From contig NZ_FMYL01000009.1 in the NCBI RefSeq assembly GCF_900096955.1, positions 62,001-126,000 on the forward strand: a stretch of 64,000 nt of DNA. Direction: 5' to 3'. Source of the DNA: Acinetobacter boissieri (GTDB lineage: Bacteria; Pseudomonadota; Gammaproteobacteria; Pseudomonadales; Moraxellaceae). This document shows, piece after piece, positions 53,362 through 62,229 of the stretch. A model generated the notes under the pieces. That model saw only the letters and a list, made by a program, of their open reading frames with translations, was not told the DNA's origin and searched no databases. The position numbers and the translations under genes are program-made. Every line of letters starts with the position of its first letter. The stretch's first letter is position 1.

Positions 53362-54348
53362 CTACAGATGCAACAACACGACAAATAAATCATCAATCAT
53401 TAACTGACTTTGTATATTTTGTTGCATATATATTTTTGCATCTTGTAGCTTATGGGAGATTTTAAATAAAGTATTTAAATCATAATAAGGTAAAATATCA
53501 GAAAAATTAAGGTCTATGTTTTTAATCTGCTGATTTAATTTTAAAGCAATCATATCTGCAACCAAATATTGCATCATCTGACAAAGCTCCACAAAGGTCA
53601 GTGCTTTTGTCCACGTGTTAGCATGGCGTACCAAACCATTTTTATCTTTTACCAAAGACAACCAATCATGGATAAACTTTTGTCGTTGTTGCAACCATGC
53701 TTGAGGCGCAAGTTCAAGTGCACGTAAAGGCATATCATAGGCCAAGTTAAGTAACAGTTGGATCTGTTGCTGATCCAAATCTGGTGAATTTTGGCTAACA
53801 TGATGATATGCAATCTCTGTAGAAACACGATCTAATGCGTAGCGCTGTAACCGACTCCGAATAGTTGCAGGGAGTTTGAGCAAGTGATCTGTCAGTAAAA
53901 CAATAATGGTACGCTCACCCGGCTCCTCTAGTGTTTTTAACAGTGCGTTGGCTGCAGCAGTGTTTAATGTTTCAGCAGGCTCTATGAGCACAACACGCCA
54001 CCCTTCCACTGTTTGTTGCACAAAAGGCTGTATTTCACGGACTTTATCTATTTTTATTTGAGAGTTTGACTGTTTTTTATCGTCATCAGTCGAGATATGC
54101 ACATAGTTTGGATGCGTATTTGATTTTAACCATTGGCAACTGGCACACACACCACAAGCGGCTGTTGTTTTTTTATCTAAACACAATAACCAAGCAATAA
54201 AGTGTAAGGCAAAATCTTTTTTGCCCGCACCTTTCTTTCCATACAACAAAATACCATGGCCAATATTTGGAAAGCGTAGGGTTAAACGCTGCCAAGTTTC
54301 TTGTTGCCAAGCATAGACCGTAGATTGTTTAAAAAACTGATCTGACAT
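53362..54348 (-). CDS. holB: DNA polymerase III delta' subunit
   Basis: HolB is the clamp-loader delta' subunit. The 328-residue protein has the ATPase-like P-loop GILLYGKKGAGKKDFALHF (Thr of the P-loop is absent, as expected for delta'), a zinc knuckle CGVCASCQWL and the LLKTLEEPGERTIIVLLTDHL segment. The pilZ-tatD pair follows. kdsB ends 14 bases upstream, so the chain may start further back. Confidence 0.92.
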   Translation of the reverse strand: MSDQFFKQSTVYAWQQETWQRLTLRFPNIGHGILLYGKKGAGKKDFALHFIAWLLCLDKKTTAACGVCASCQWLKSNTHPNYVHISTDDDKKQSNSQIKIDKVREIQPFVQQTVEGWRVVLIEPAETLNTAAANALLKTLEEPGERTIIVLLTDHLLKLPATIRSRLQRYALDRVSTEIAYHHVSQNSPDLDQQQIQLLLNLAYDMPLRALELAPQAWLQQRQKFIHDWLSLVKDKNGLVRHANTWTKALTFVELCQMMQYLVADMIALKLNQQIKNIDLNFSDILPYYDLNTLFKISHKLQDAKIYMQQNIQSQLMIDDLFVVLLHL

Positions 54349-54362
54349 AGATCTCAGGCCAC

Positions 54363-55127
54363 TTATACTAAAAAGGTATCTGGACTTAATGCATTTAAGC
54401 GATCTAAGTCCTCTTGAGTGTCTACACCGGGCGGTAAGTTTACTTTTGCAACATCAATGGCAATACGGTGTCCTTGTTCTAAAATTCTGAGCTGTTCGAG
54501 TGACTCCAAACGTTCTAAAGGTGTTTGTTGCCATGTTGCATATTCATTTAATAATTTTACTCGATAGGCATATAAACCCAAATGCCTAAAACTATGGCCA
54601 TGTAAAGCTTGCTCAGGTGACTGTGCTGTACCTCTATGATAAGGAATGGTAGCACGGCTAAAATAGAGTGCCTCATTGTGCTGTGACATTACGACTTTTA
54701 CAATACTGTCACGCTTGAACTCATCTGCACTATGAATCGGCTCGCATAAAGTAGACATTGAACAGTGTGATTTTTGTACCAACAAATCGGCCACTTGCGT
54801 TACCAAACTTGCGGGTAATAACGGTTCATCACCTTGCACATTCACCACAATATCGTGTTCAGGCCAGCCTTTAATACGTGCCACTTCACTCAGGCGATCT
54901 GTGCCAGACACATGTTTTGCATCTGTAAGTACGACATCAATACCTTCTTTTTTACATAGTTCTGCAATACGCAAGTCATCTGTAGCCACACATAAATCAT
55001 CAAAACCTTGTACTTTTTTTGCTTGATCAACCACACGCAAAATCATGGCACGACCATGTATATGTAGCAAAGGTTTACCCGGCAGTCTTGAACTGGCGTA
55101 GCGTGCAGGAATAACAATATGTTTCAT
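54363..55127 (-). CDS. kdsB: 3-deoxy-manno-octulosonate cytidylyltransferase
   Basis: KdsB activates Kdo with CTP for LPS or LOS core synthesis. The 254-residue product starts [20 protein letters not shown] and has [14 protein letters not shown] with the catalytic acidic site, [10 protein letters not shown] and [17 protein letters not shown]. It lies 9 bases after lpxK. The Kdo genes here sit in a lipid A cluster (msbA-lpxK-kdsB). Confidence 0.96.
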   Translation of the reverse strand: MKHIVIPARYASSRLPGKPLLHIHGRAMILRVVDQAKKVQGFDDLCVATDDLRIAELCKKEGIDVVLTDAKHVSGTDRLSEVARIKGWPEHDIVVNVQGDEPLLPASLVTQVADLLVQKSHCSMSTLCEPIHSADEFKRDSIVKVVMSQHNEALYFSRATIPYHRGTAQSPEQALHGHSFRHLGLYAYRVKLLNEYATWQQTPLERLESLEQLRILEQGHRIAIDVAKVNLPPGVDTQEDLDRLNALSPDTFLV

Positions 55128-55136
55128 AGTTGAAGC

Positions 55137-56147
55137 CTAAATAGAAATATTAACCGAATCAAGCTGTACTTTTAATAAGGCGTAGCATGGTTCTGAAAGT
55201 ACAGCATTGACAGGAAGTACCCAAATTGGTCGTGTAAATGTCTGATCTTTGAGTAAAGCTTTAATTTTCACAGCATCTTTTTCAGTCGTAATAATTGGAT
55301 AGGCATCGTTAAACTGTAAATCTTGGTATATATAGCTATGATGATCTACAAATGCATGTTGAGTAATATGAGTTACGCCAATTTCAGACAGTGACTGATA
55401 AAAACGTTGCGGATAACCAATCCCCACCACAGCATGCATACAATCACTGGCGCAAAAATCTTGCTTAATTGCTGTATTAGGATTCAACAAATACGGATTC
55501 CCAACCGCCAAATGCATATTCAAGGCAGTTTTATGCTCGTTTAAATGACTATGTTCAATGACCGTACTGTCATTTAATCTACTTTTAGGCTCTCGTAAAA
55601 AGCCTTCAGGTAAAAGCTTTTCATTACCTAACCCACGCTTAGCATCAAGTACAATCCACTCAATTTGTCTGCCTAATGCCCAATGTTGTAGACCATCATC
55701 ACTTAAAATTAAATCGACAGTATATTTTGAAAGTAATAACGCTATATCTTGCTTTCGATTAGGCCCAACGACCATCGGTACTTGTGTTCTTTCCACAATT
55801 AAAGCAGGTTCGTCACCTACTGCCTCTGCAGTACTTTCAGCAGTCACACACATAGGAAATGGGCCTTTGCCACCATAACCACGGCTAATAACGCCCACAC
55901 GTAGCCCTTTATGCTGTAAATATTGTACAAGCTGTATAAGGAGTGGCGTTTTTCCACTCCCCCCGACAGTAATGTTACCAATGACCATAACAGGCACAGG
56001 TGCGGTGTACACCTCTTTTTTACCAACAAGATATTGTTGCTTACGGCGTTCAGACACATAGCCATACAATGCAGATATTGGGCGTAGCAATTTCAACCAC
56101 GGAGATTTTTTGTTCCACGCCTGTTGAATAAAGTTTGCCAACGCCAT
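55137..56147 (-). CDS. lpxK: Tetraacyldisaccharide 4'-kinase
   Basis: LpxK phosphorylates the lipid A disaccharide. The 336-residue product has one membrane-facing N-terminal helix (WLKLLRPISALYGYVSE), the P-loop GNITVGGSGKTP and the DDGLQHW motif (catalytic Asp pair) at LILSDDGLQHWAL. A C-terminal FVDHHSY loop is present. msbA ends 2 bases upstream and kdsB follows after 9 bases: a tight lipid A operon. Confidence 0.96.
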   Translation of the reverse strand: MALANFIQQAWNKKSPWLKLLRPISALYGYVSERRKQQYLVGKKEVYTAPVPVMVIGNITVGGSGKTPLLIQLVQYLQHKGLRVGVISRGYGGKGPFPMCVTAESTAEAVGDEPALIVERTQVPMVVGPNRKQDIALLLSKYTVDLILSDDGLQHWALGRQIEWIVLDAKRGLGNEKLLPEGFLREPKSRLNDSTVIEHSHLNEHKTALNMHLAVGNPYLLNPNTAIKQDFCASDCMHAVVGIGYPQRFYQSLSEIGVTHITQHAFVDHHSYIYQDLQFNDAYPIITTEKDAVKIKALLKDQTFTRPIWVLPVNAVLSEPCYALLKVQLDSVNISI

Positions 56148-56149
56148 TT

Positions 56150-57874
56150 TTATTCCTCAAAATTTCGCTGATAGAGCTGGTAATACGCACCACGTTGCTC
56201 TAATAACTGATGATGCGTACCTTGCTCTATAATTCGACCCTGATCCATGACTACAATTTGGTCTGCTGTTTCAATGGTAGATAAACGGTGTGCAATGACA
56301 ATGGTGGTTCGTTCACGCATCGCTTCTTCAAATGCACGTTGAATGAAATATTCAGACTCATTATCCAATGCACTAGTCGCTTCATCTAAAATTAAAATAG
56401 GTGCATCTTTTAAAATGGCACGAGCAATCGCAAGACGTTGACGTTGTCCACCTGATAAATTTAAACCTTGAGAACCTAAACGGGTGTCATAGCCTTCGGG
56501 TAAAGTCACAATAAAGTCGTGAATGTATGCCATTTTAGCAGCGGCAATCACACGTTCATCATCTATATCCCCCAACTGCCCGTACGCAATGTTCTCTTTA
56601 ATCGTACGGTCAAACAAGAAAACTTGCTGATTGACACTTGCCACTTGACGACGCAGGCTATTTAATTCGATGTCTTGTATAGGATGACCATCAAAAGAAA
56701 TATCACCACGATTCAACTCTTGAAAGCGTGTGACCAGATTCACTAAAGATGATTTACCTGCACCTGAACGTCCAACCAATGCGACAGTCTGTCCTGCCCT
56801 AATATTCAAGTTAAAGTCATGAATGGCTTTTGACCCGTCTGGGTAAACTAAGTCAACATGTTTAAACTCAATATTCCCTTTTAATTGTGGCTGTAGCGTA
56901 CCTGTGTTTTTTTCTCCGTCTAAGTCAAGTATTTCAAAGACTGAATGCGCTGCAGCTAAGCCACGTTGTAATTTTTCATTGACTGTCGTTAAGTTTTTAA
57001 TTGGCTTACTCAGCATCCCTGCTGCAGTAATAAATGAAACAAATTGAGCAGCGGACGTATTCCCTAAAACCTCAGGGCGCAATGCTAACCACATAATAAT
57101 GGCCATAGAGCATGCCATAATCAGCTGAACAACAGGTGTGTTTAAGACATTTACGACGAGAAGCTTCAGCCCTCGTTTAAGATTCGCCATAGAATGCGTA
57201 TATAATCTTTGCTCTTCTAGGGTTTGTCCGCAATACCCTTTAACAACCGCTTGCCCTAAAATAGATTCTTGCACGACATGGTTTACATCACCCATGGTGT
57301 CTTGTACTTGAGTGGATAAACGGCGCATTCGCTTGGCCGCTTTACTCACGCTATACCCAATTAATGGGGCAAATACCAAAATCACTAAAGTTAAACGCCA
57401 ATTTTGATACAGCAAGTATCCGAGTAATCCGAGTGTAATCAAACCCTCTTTAAATAAAGTTTGTACAGACTCAGAAGATGCTGCCGTTAACTGTTCAATA
57501 TTAAATAAAACTTTTGAAGTAATGTGACCACTTGAGTTTTCTAAGTAATAGTTAGACGGTAAGCGTAGTAACTTTGCAAAGACTTCTTCACGTATAGTAA
57601 AAATAAGATTACGGGAAATAAGCGCAGAAAAGTAGTCTCCTAAAAATGAACCAACGCCACGAACAAAAATAAGCAATACAATTAAGAAAGGAAATAAAGA
57701 GGTTTGCGCAGTGTTTTTATTTTGAATTGCGTTAATAATAAACTCAAGTAACTTCGCAATAGAAACCTCGGTTGCGGCACTGAGCGTAAAACCAATAAGT
57801 ACCAAAACCGCATAACCCCAATACGGCTTAAGATAAGCAATCAGACGAAAATAAACTTGAAAATCTTGTTTCAC
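56150..57874 (-). CDS. msbA: Lipid A flippase MsbA
   Basis: MsbA is the essential ABC exporter that flips lipid A-core across the inner membrane. The 574-residue half-transporter has six membrane helices (to about 310) and the ATPase domain with Walker A VGRSGAGKSSL, signature LSGGQRQRLAIARA and Walker B ILILDEATSALD. It lies upstream of lpxK, as in E. coli. A 160-base gap separates it from parB. Confidence 0.96.
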   Translation of the reverse strand: MKQDFQVYFRLIAYLKPYWGYAVLVLIGFTLSAATEVSIAKLLEFIINAIQNKNTAQTSLFPFLIVLLIFVRGVGSFLGDYFSALISRNLIFTIREEVFAKLLRLPSNYYLENSSGHITSKVLFNIEQLTAASSESVQTLFKEGLITLGLLGYLLYQNWRLTLVILVFAPLIGYSVSKAAKRMRRLSTQVQDTMGDVNHVVQESILGQAVVKGYCGQTLEEQRLYTHSMANLKRGLKLLVVNVLNTPVVQLIMACSMAIIMWLALRPEVLGNTSAAQFVSFITAAGMLSKPIKNLTTVNEKLQRGLAAAHSVFEILDLDGEKNTGTLQPQLKGNIEFKHVDLVYPDGSKAIHDFNLNIRAGQTVALVGRSGAGKSSLVNLVTRFQELNRGDISFDGHPIQDIELNSLRRQVASVNQQVFLFDRTIKENIAYGQLGDIDDERVIAAAKMAYIHDFIVTLPEGYDTRLGSQGLNLSGGQRQRLAIARAILKDAPILILDEATSALDNESEYFIQRAFEEAMRERTTIVIAHRLSTIETADQIVVMDQGRIIEQGTHHQLLEQRGAYYQLYQRNFEE

Positions 57875-58037
57875 ACATAACCTCTAACTAGACACTTTCT
57901 TGGCACACGTATAAATAACAAAGTATGACTACGTTATGTCTGAGCCATTCAAATGGTTGCACAGACTAATAAAAAGAATGTACATACGAAAATAAAATGT
58001 CTGACAACACTAAAACTACAATCATATTAGAATGATA

Positions 58038-58925
58038 CTATTTCAAACAAATGTTCAAAATACCATCTAATTCATCTAATGAGTGGTAATGAATGACCAG
58101 CTTACCTTTACCCTGCCTATTATGATCAATCTTTACATTGGCCTTAAAATGATCGGAAAGCTGCTGGGTCAATTGCTCAATATCGGGGGATGTTTTTTTA
58201 GACGCATTATTTTCAGCTTTAGGCTGATTCAACTCACGTACAAACTGCTCTGTTTGACGTACAGATAAACTTTTTTCAACAACAACTTGAGCAACTCGTT
58301 CTTGCTCTGATGCTTTAAGGGTTAAAATGGCACGTGCATGCCCCATATCTAATACACCTTCTTGCATAAGATCTTTAACAGAATCTTGCAAAGTTAAAAG
58401 GCGTAATAAATTACTAATGGTGGTACGGGCTTTACCTACTGTGTCTGCGATTTCCTGATGACTCAAGCCGAACTCATCATGAAAACGTTGCAATGCCAAT
58501 GCTTGATCTATGGGATTGAGATCTTGACGTTGAATATTTTCAATTAAAGCCAAAGCAATCGCAACTTGGTTATTAAGGTTGCGTACAATGGCAGGAATTT
58601 CTGTCAACCCTGCCATCTTAGCCGCACGCCAACGGCGTTCACCTGCAATAATTTCGTAAGGCTGCTCTTGCCCCTCTACAGGCCGAACCACAATCGGTTG
58701 CATGACCCCATGTTTTTTAATCGATGCAGATAAGTCAACTAACTCGTCTTCACGAATGGTTCGCCGTGGTTGATACTCGCCACGTTGTAATAGGTTGACA
58801 TCAACCAGTTTCAGTTGGCCTTGATCTTGTGATTGCGACTCAATACTCAAACGTTCTTTTTGTATTGAACCGAGTAATGCATCTAAACCACGACCTTTTG
58901 CTAAACCACGCTTACTTACTGCCAT
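58038..58925 (-). CDS. parB: Chromosome partitioning protein ParB
   Basis: ParB binds parS sites and spreads on DNA with CTP. The 295-residue product has the KGRGLDALLG start, the CTP-binding box GEYQPRRTI and GERRWRAAKMAG, and the helix-turn-helix LSHQEIADTVGKARTTISNLLRLL. The C-terminal dimer domain ends LDELDGILNI. It is 11 bases after parA. No perfect parS was seen nearby. Confidence 0.96.
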   Translation of the reverse strand: MAVSKRGLAKGRGLDALLGSIQKERLSIESQSQDQGQLKLVDVNLLQRGEYQPRRTIREDELVDLSASIKKHGVMQPIVVRPVEGQEQPYEIIAGERRWRAAKMAGLTEIPAIVRNLNNQVAIALALIENIQRQDLNPIDQALALQRFHDEFGLSHQEIADTVGKARTTISNLLRLLTLQDSVKDLMQEGVLDMGHARAILTLKASEQERVAQVVVEKSLSVRQTEQFVRELNQPKAENNASKKTSPDIEQLTQQLSDHFKANVKIDHNRQGKGKLVIHYHSLDELDGILNICLK

Positions 58926-58936
58926 AGATTGCCCCT

Positions 58937-59698
58937 TTACTTTATTTTTTTAATGATCTCAGCCGCAAGTTTAAGATAAGCCACTGCACCTTTAGAACTT
59001 TTTTCAAAGTAAATCACAGGTAAGCCATGTGCGGGTGCTTCAGCCAATCGAATATTACGAGGAATCACAGTATCATACAACTTTGTACCAAAATATCGCT
59101 TTAACTCGTCAGAAACATCTCGTGTAAGTGCACTTCGTGCATCATACATCGTACGAACTACGCCCATAATTTCTAAATTTGGGTTAACTGCTTGTTTTAT
59201 TCGATCAATAGTTTGGGTTAAATCTGCCAATCCTTCTAATGCATAGTATTCACATTGCATAGGTATGATCACACCATTCACTGCAGCCATGGCATTTATG
59301 GTAATTAAACTCAAACTTGGTGCACAGTCAATTAAAATAATATCAAAGGACTGCTCAACATTTTTTAGTACATTTTTTAAAATAAACTCTCGACCATCTT
59401 GCTCCGCAATTCTTAATTCAATACCAGATAATTCACGGTTCGCAGCTAAAACCTTATAGCCAACCTCGGAGCCCATAATGGCATTTTCAATCGGTGCTTC
59501 ACCCAACAAAACGTCTGTTACAGAATAAATTAAATCATTTTTTTGAATACCAGACCCCATCGTAGCATTGCCTTGCGGGTCCATATCTATCAGTAAAACA
59601 CGTTTTTTGAGCACAGCCAAAGACGCTGCGAGATTGACTGCTGTGGTTGTTTTGCCGACACCGCCTTTTTGGTTTGCTATTGCAATCACCTGAGCCAT
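58937..59698 (-). CDS. parA: Chromosome partitioning ATPase ParA (Soj)
   Basis: ParA is the deviant Walker ATPase that moves ParB-parS complexes. The 253-residue product starts MAQVIAIANQKGGVGKTTTAV with the KGGVGKT loop. The DMDPQGNAT Walker A' region and DIILIDCAPSLS are present. I chose ATG 59698 with AGGGTTG upstream; a start three codons earlier is possible. It lies in the rsmG-parA-parB order. Confidence 0.96.
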   Translation of the reverse strand: MAQVIAIANQKGGVGKTTTAVNLAASLAVLKKRVLLIDMDPQGNATMGSGIQKNDLIYSVTDVLLGEAPIENAIMGSEVGYKVLAANRELSGIELRIAEQDGREFILKNVLKNVEQSFDIILIDCAPSLSLITINAMAAVNGVIIPMQCEYYALEGLADLTQTIDRIKQAVNPNLEIMGVVRTMYDARSALTRDVSDELKRYFGTKLYDTVIPRNIRLAEAPAHGLPVIYFEKSSKGAVAYLKLAAEIIKKIK

Positions 59699-59709
59699 AC
59701 AATACAACC

Positions 59710-60348
59710 CTACCCTTGTTTTTTTTCTAAAATAACTAAATGACGTTGTTCATCTAAATGAGGCACTTTAAGTGCAATCGTTTGTATATCAAATGTCGAT
59801 ATTAATACATCTATTTCATCTGTTGGCACGAGCCCTTTCATCGCACAAATAACACTTTTCTCATGCATATACGGCGTAGACGCTTGTACAAAGTCTGACA
59901 ATGATGCAAAAGCACGGCTGGTTAATACGTCAAACTGACCCAATTGAGCAATCATTTCTACATCTTCTACGCGTGTTTGTACCGCAGTCACATTACTGAG
60001 TTTCATGTCTGCAATAAATTGCTTTAAAAAGCGAATTTTCTTACCATTTGAGTCAAGTAGTACACACTCACGCTCAGGTTGACACAGTGCGACCAACATA
60101 CCTGGCATACCACCACCGGTGCCAATATCTAGCATTCTGCCTTTTGGCAATTGATTTAATATACTTAAGCTGTCTAACAAGTGCTTAACCAGCATGTCTT
60201 TAGGTTCACGTATTGCGGTTAAGTTGTAAGCTTTATTCCACAGTACCAATGCATCTTGATATTTTAACAATAAGTTCAACGTGTCATCGCTGAGTGTCAA
60301 ACCAAGAGCCTTTGTGCCTTGCTTGAGCGTTTGAAAAAACAGATGCAT
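59710..60348 (-). CDS. rsmG: 16S rRNA (guanine527-N7) methyltransferase
   Basis: RsmG methylates G527 of 16S rRNA. The 212-residue product has LVKHLLDSLSIL, the SAM loop MLDIGTGGGMPGMLVAL and VLTSRAFASLSDFV. I chose ATG 60348 because GAGAGAG precedes it, while an upstream ATG (60363) reads through that site. parA follows 11 bases after the stop. Confidence 0.95.
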   Translation of the reverse strand: MHLFFQTLKQGTKALGLTLSDDTLNLLLKYQDALVLWNKAYNLTAIREPKDMLVKHLLDSLSILNQLPKGRMLDIGTGGGMPGMLVALCQPERECVLLDSNGKKIRFLKQFIADMKLSNVTAVQTRVEDVEMIAQLGQFDVLTSRAFASLSDFVQASTPYMHEKSVICAMKGLVPTDEIDVLISTFDIQTIALKVPHLDEQRHLVILEKKQG

Positions 60349-60430
60349 AACTGACTCTCTCATTTAATTTACGCAAAGTATACCGATTTATCTTTTCAAT
60401 CATAGCGTATGCTGGTTAGCAAGTATGCAG

Positions 60431-61105
60431 TTATGACGTTAAGCGTTGATCTAAATCTGCTAAACGTTCTGGCGTACCCACATCAACCCATTGTCCTGAA
60501 AGCTTATCTGCACTGACTTTCTGGCTTTGCATCGCATTTTTTAGCAGTGGTGCAAGTGGCCTTTTACCCTCAGCAAGCCCTACAAATAACTGTGGTGACA
60601 GCACCGCAATTCCACTATACGTCAATGTTTTCGCTATAGATTCAGTCGTGTGCTGTGCAAAACCATCCTGCAGCACAAAGTCACCTTTTGGGTGTTGTGG
60701 CGGGTTATCAACCAACATTAAATGTGCAAGTGCTGTACCAAATTCAACATTAAGTAAGTGTTTAAACTCAAAGTCGGTCCAAACATCACCATTCACTAAA
60801 ATAAATGCATCTTCACCCAAATGTGGTAGTGCACGAATAATACCACCTGCAGTTTCTAGTCCTTCTATTTCATCTGACCATGTAATGTGAACACCCAATG
60901 CACTGCCATCGCCCAAAGCCTTATGTAACTCATCTGCAAGCCAAGCCGTATTAATAACAATATCAGTGATACCCGCTCGTTTTAGGTTTTCAATATGCCA
61001 GACAATTAAAGGCTTTCCACCCACCTTTAATAAAGGTTTTGGTGTATGCAAAGTTAGCGGTCGCATACGATTACCTAATCCAGCAGCAAGAATCATCGCT
61101 TTCAT
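60431..61105 (-). CDS. murU: N-acetylmuramate alpha-1-phosphate uridylyltransferase
   Basis: MurU makes UDP-MurNAc in the AmgK/MurU cell-wall recycling pathway, bypassing MurA and so fosfomycin. The 224-residue nucleotidyltransferase has LAAGLGNRMRPLTLHTPKPLL at the start, NGDVWTDFEF and GKRPLAPLLKNAM. The start overlaps the amgK stop as ATGA. The order amgK-murU is the known pair in Pseudomonas and Acinetobacter. Confidence 0.95.
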   Translation of the reverse strand: MKAMILAAGLGNRMRPLTLHTPKPLLKVGGKPLIVWHIENLKRAGITDIVINTAWLADELHKALGDGSALGVHITWSDEIEGLETAGGIIRALPHLGEDAFILVNGDVWTDFEFKHLLNVEFGTALAHLMLVDNPPQHPKGDFVLQDGFAQHTTESIAKTLTYSGIAVLSPQLFVGLAEGKRPLAPLLKNAMQSQKVSADKLSGQWVDVGTPERLADLDQRLTS

Positions 61106-62118
61106 AATATAACCTCTGGACAGGCACCATATTTTTGCTCAAATGCCGGACGGATTTTTTGTTCAAGCAACTGATAAAATGCATCTAACTCTGGGTAACG
61201 CTGACTTTGCTCAAGCACATACCACATCACTAAAGGCAAGTCTTTTAAGTAGTTTTGTTTTCCATCACGCTCAAACAATCGCACAAAAATACCTAAAATT
61301 TTAATATGGCGCTGTAGTGCCATAAAATCTGCGTCTTTTTTAAATTGAGCCAAATCACGCTGTTGCTTGTGTGAACTTGGCAATTGCTCATAGAACTGCT
61401 TGATCCAAGCATGGACCTGTGCAACTGGCCATTGTACATAAGCATCTCTTACCAATGAAATAAGATCATAGGTGTCTGCCCCAATCACCGCATCTTGAAA
61501 ATCAATTACACCCAATGTGGTTTCACTTGCCAACACCATTAAGTTTCGGCTATGAAAATCTCGGTGAACAATTACTTGTGGCTGTGCTAATGCATTGTCT
61601 AGTAATAGATTAAACGTATGCTCAATCACCTTCGCTTCTGGCTCAGTCAAATCAAGCGAAAGAGATGGTATAAACCACGTGGTCAAAAGTTGCATTTCCG
61701 TGAGGAGTTTTTCACGGCTATAATGTGGTAAGTCTACTGTCGCATCTATCGCTTGCAACGCGCTAAGCTGTGTAAAACATTGCGTATAATAGTCTTGCAC
61801 TGTGGTTTGATTCAACTTTTGTGCCAACACCACATCACCAAAATCTTCTAAAAGTAATAAACCATGTTCAATTGATTTTGCTTGAATATGTGGTACACGC
61901 ACTTGATGACCATCCAAAAATTCATCAATACGTACAAAAGGTTCACAGTCTTCTTTTTCTGGTGGTGCATCCATTAACATAAAAGTTTTATTATTTTGTT
62001 TTACTCTTGCATAGCGACGAAAACTTGCATCACCTGCTAAATAACTGATTTCAAATTGGTCTGAACCAAGAACTTCAGTCAACCATGCTTTAATCTGTTG
62101 TTCACGTTGTATATTCAT
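61102..62118 (-). CDS. amgK: Anomeric MurNAc/GlcNAc kinase AmgK
   Basis: AmgK phosphorylates recycled N-acetylmuramic acid at the anomeric carbon. The 338-residue product has an aminoglycoside-phosphotransferase fold: catalytic loop VIHRDFHSRNLMV and metal-binding GVIDFQDAVIGADTYDLISL. The pair with murU (ATGA overlap) and the position beside lptD support the assignment. It is divergent from lptD with 111 bases between the starts. Confidence 0.94.
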   Translation of the reverse strand: MNIQREQQIKAWLTEVLGSDQFEISYLAGDASFRRYARVKQNNKTFMLMDAPPEKEDCEPFVRIDEFLDGHQVRVPHIQAKSIEHGLLLLEDFGDVVLAQKLNQTTVQDYYTQCFTQLSALQAIDATVDLPHYSREKLLTEMQLLTTWFIPSLSLDLTEPEAKVIEHTFNLLLDNALAQPQVIVHRDFHSRNLMVLASETTLGVIDFQDAVIGADTYDLISLVRDAYVQWPVAQVHAWIKQFYEQLPSSHKQQRDLAQFKKDADFMALQRHIKILGIFVRLFERDGKQNYLKDLPLVMWYVLEQSQRYPELDAFYQLLEQKIRPAFEQKYGACPEVIL

Positions 62119-62229
62119 TTGTAAAATAATCGACCACAGTCAAACTTTTTGGAGTCATAAGTGTAGCTACTTATGTACTTTTTCTCTATGATGCATTAAT
62201 AATTAATTGCAAAAAAGCATAGTTGGTTA

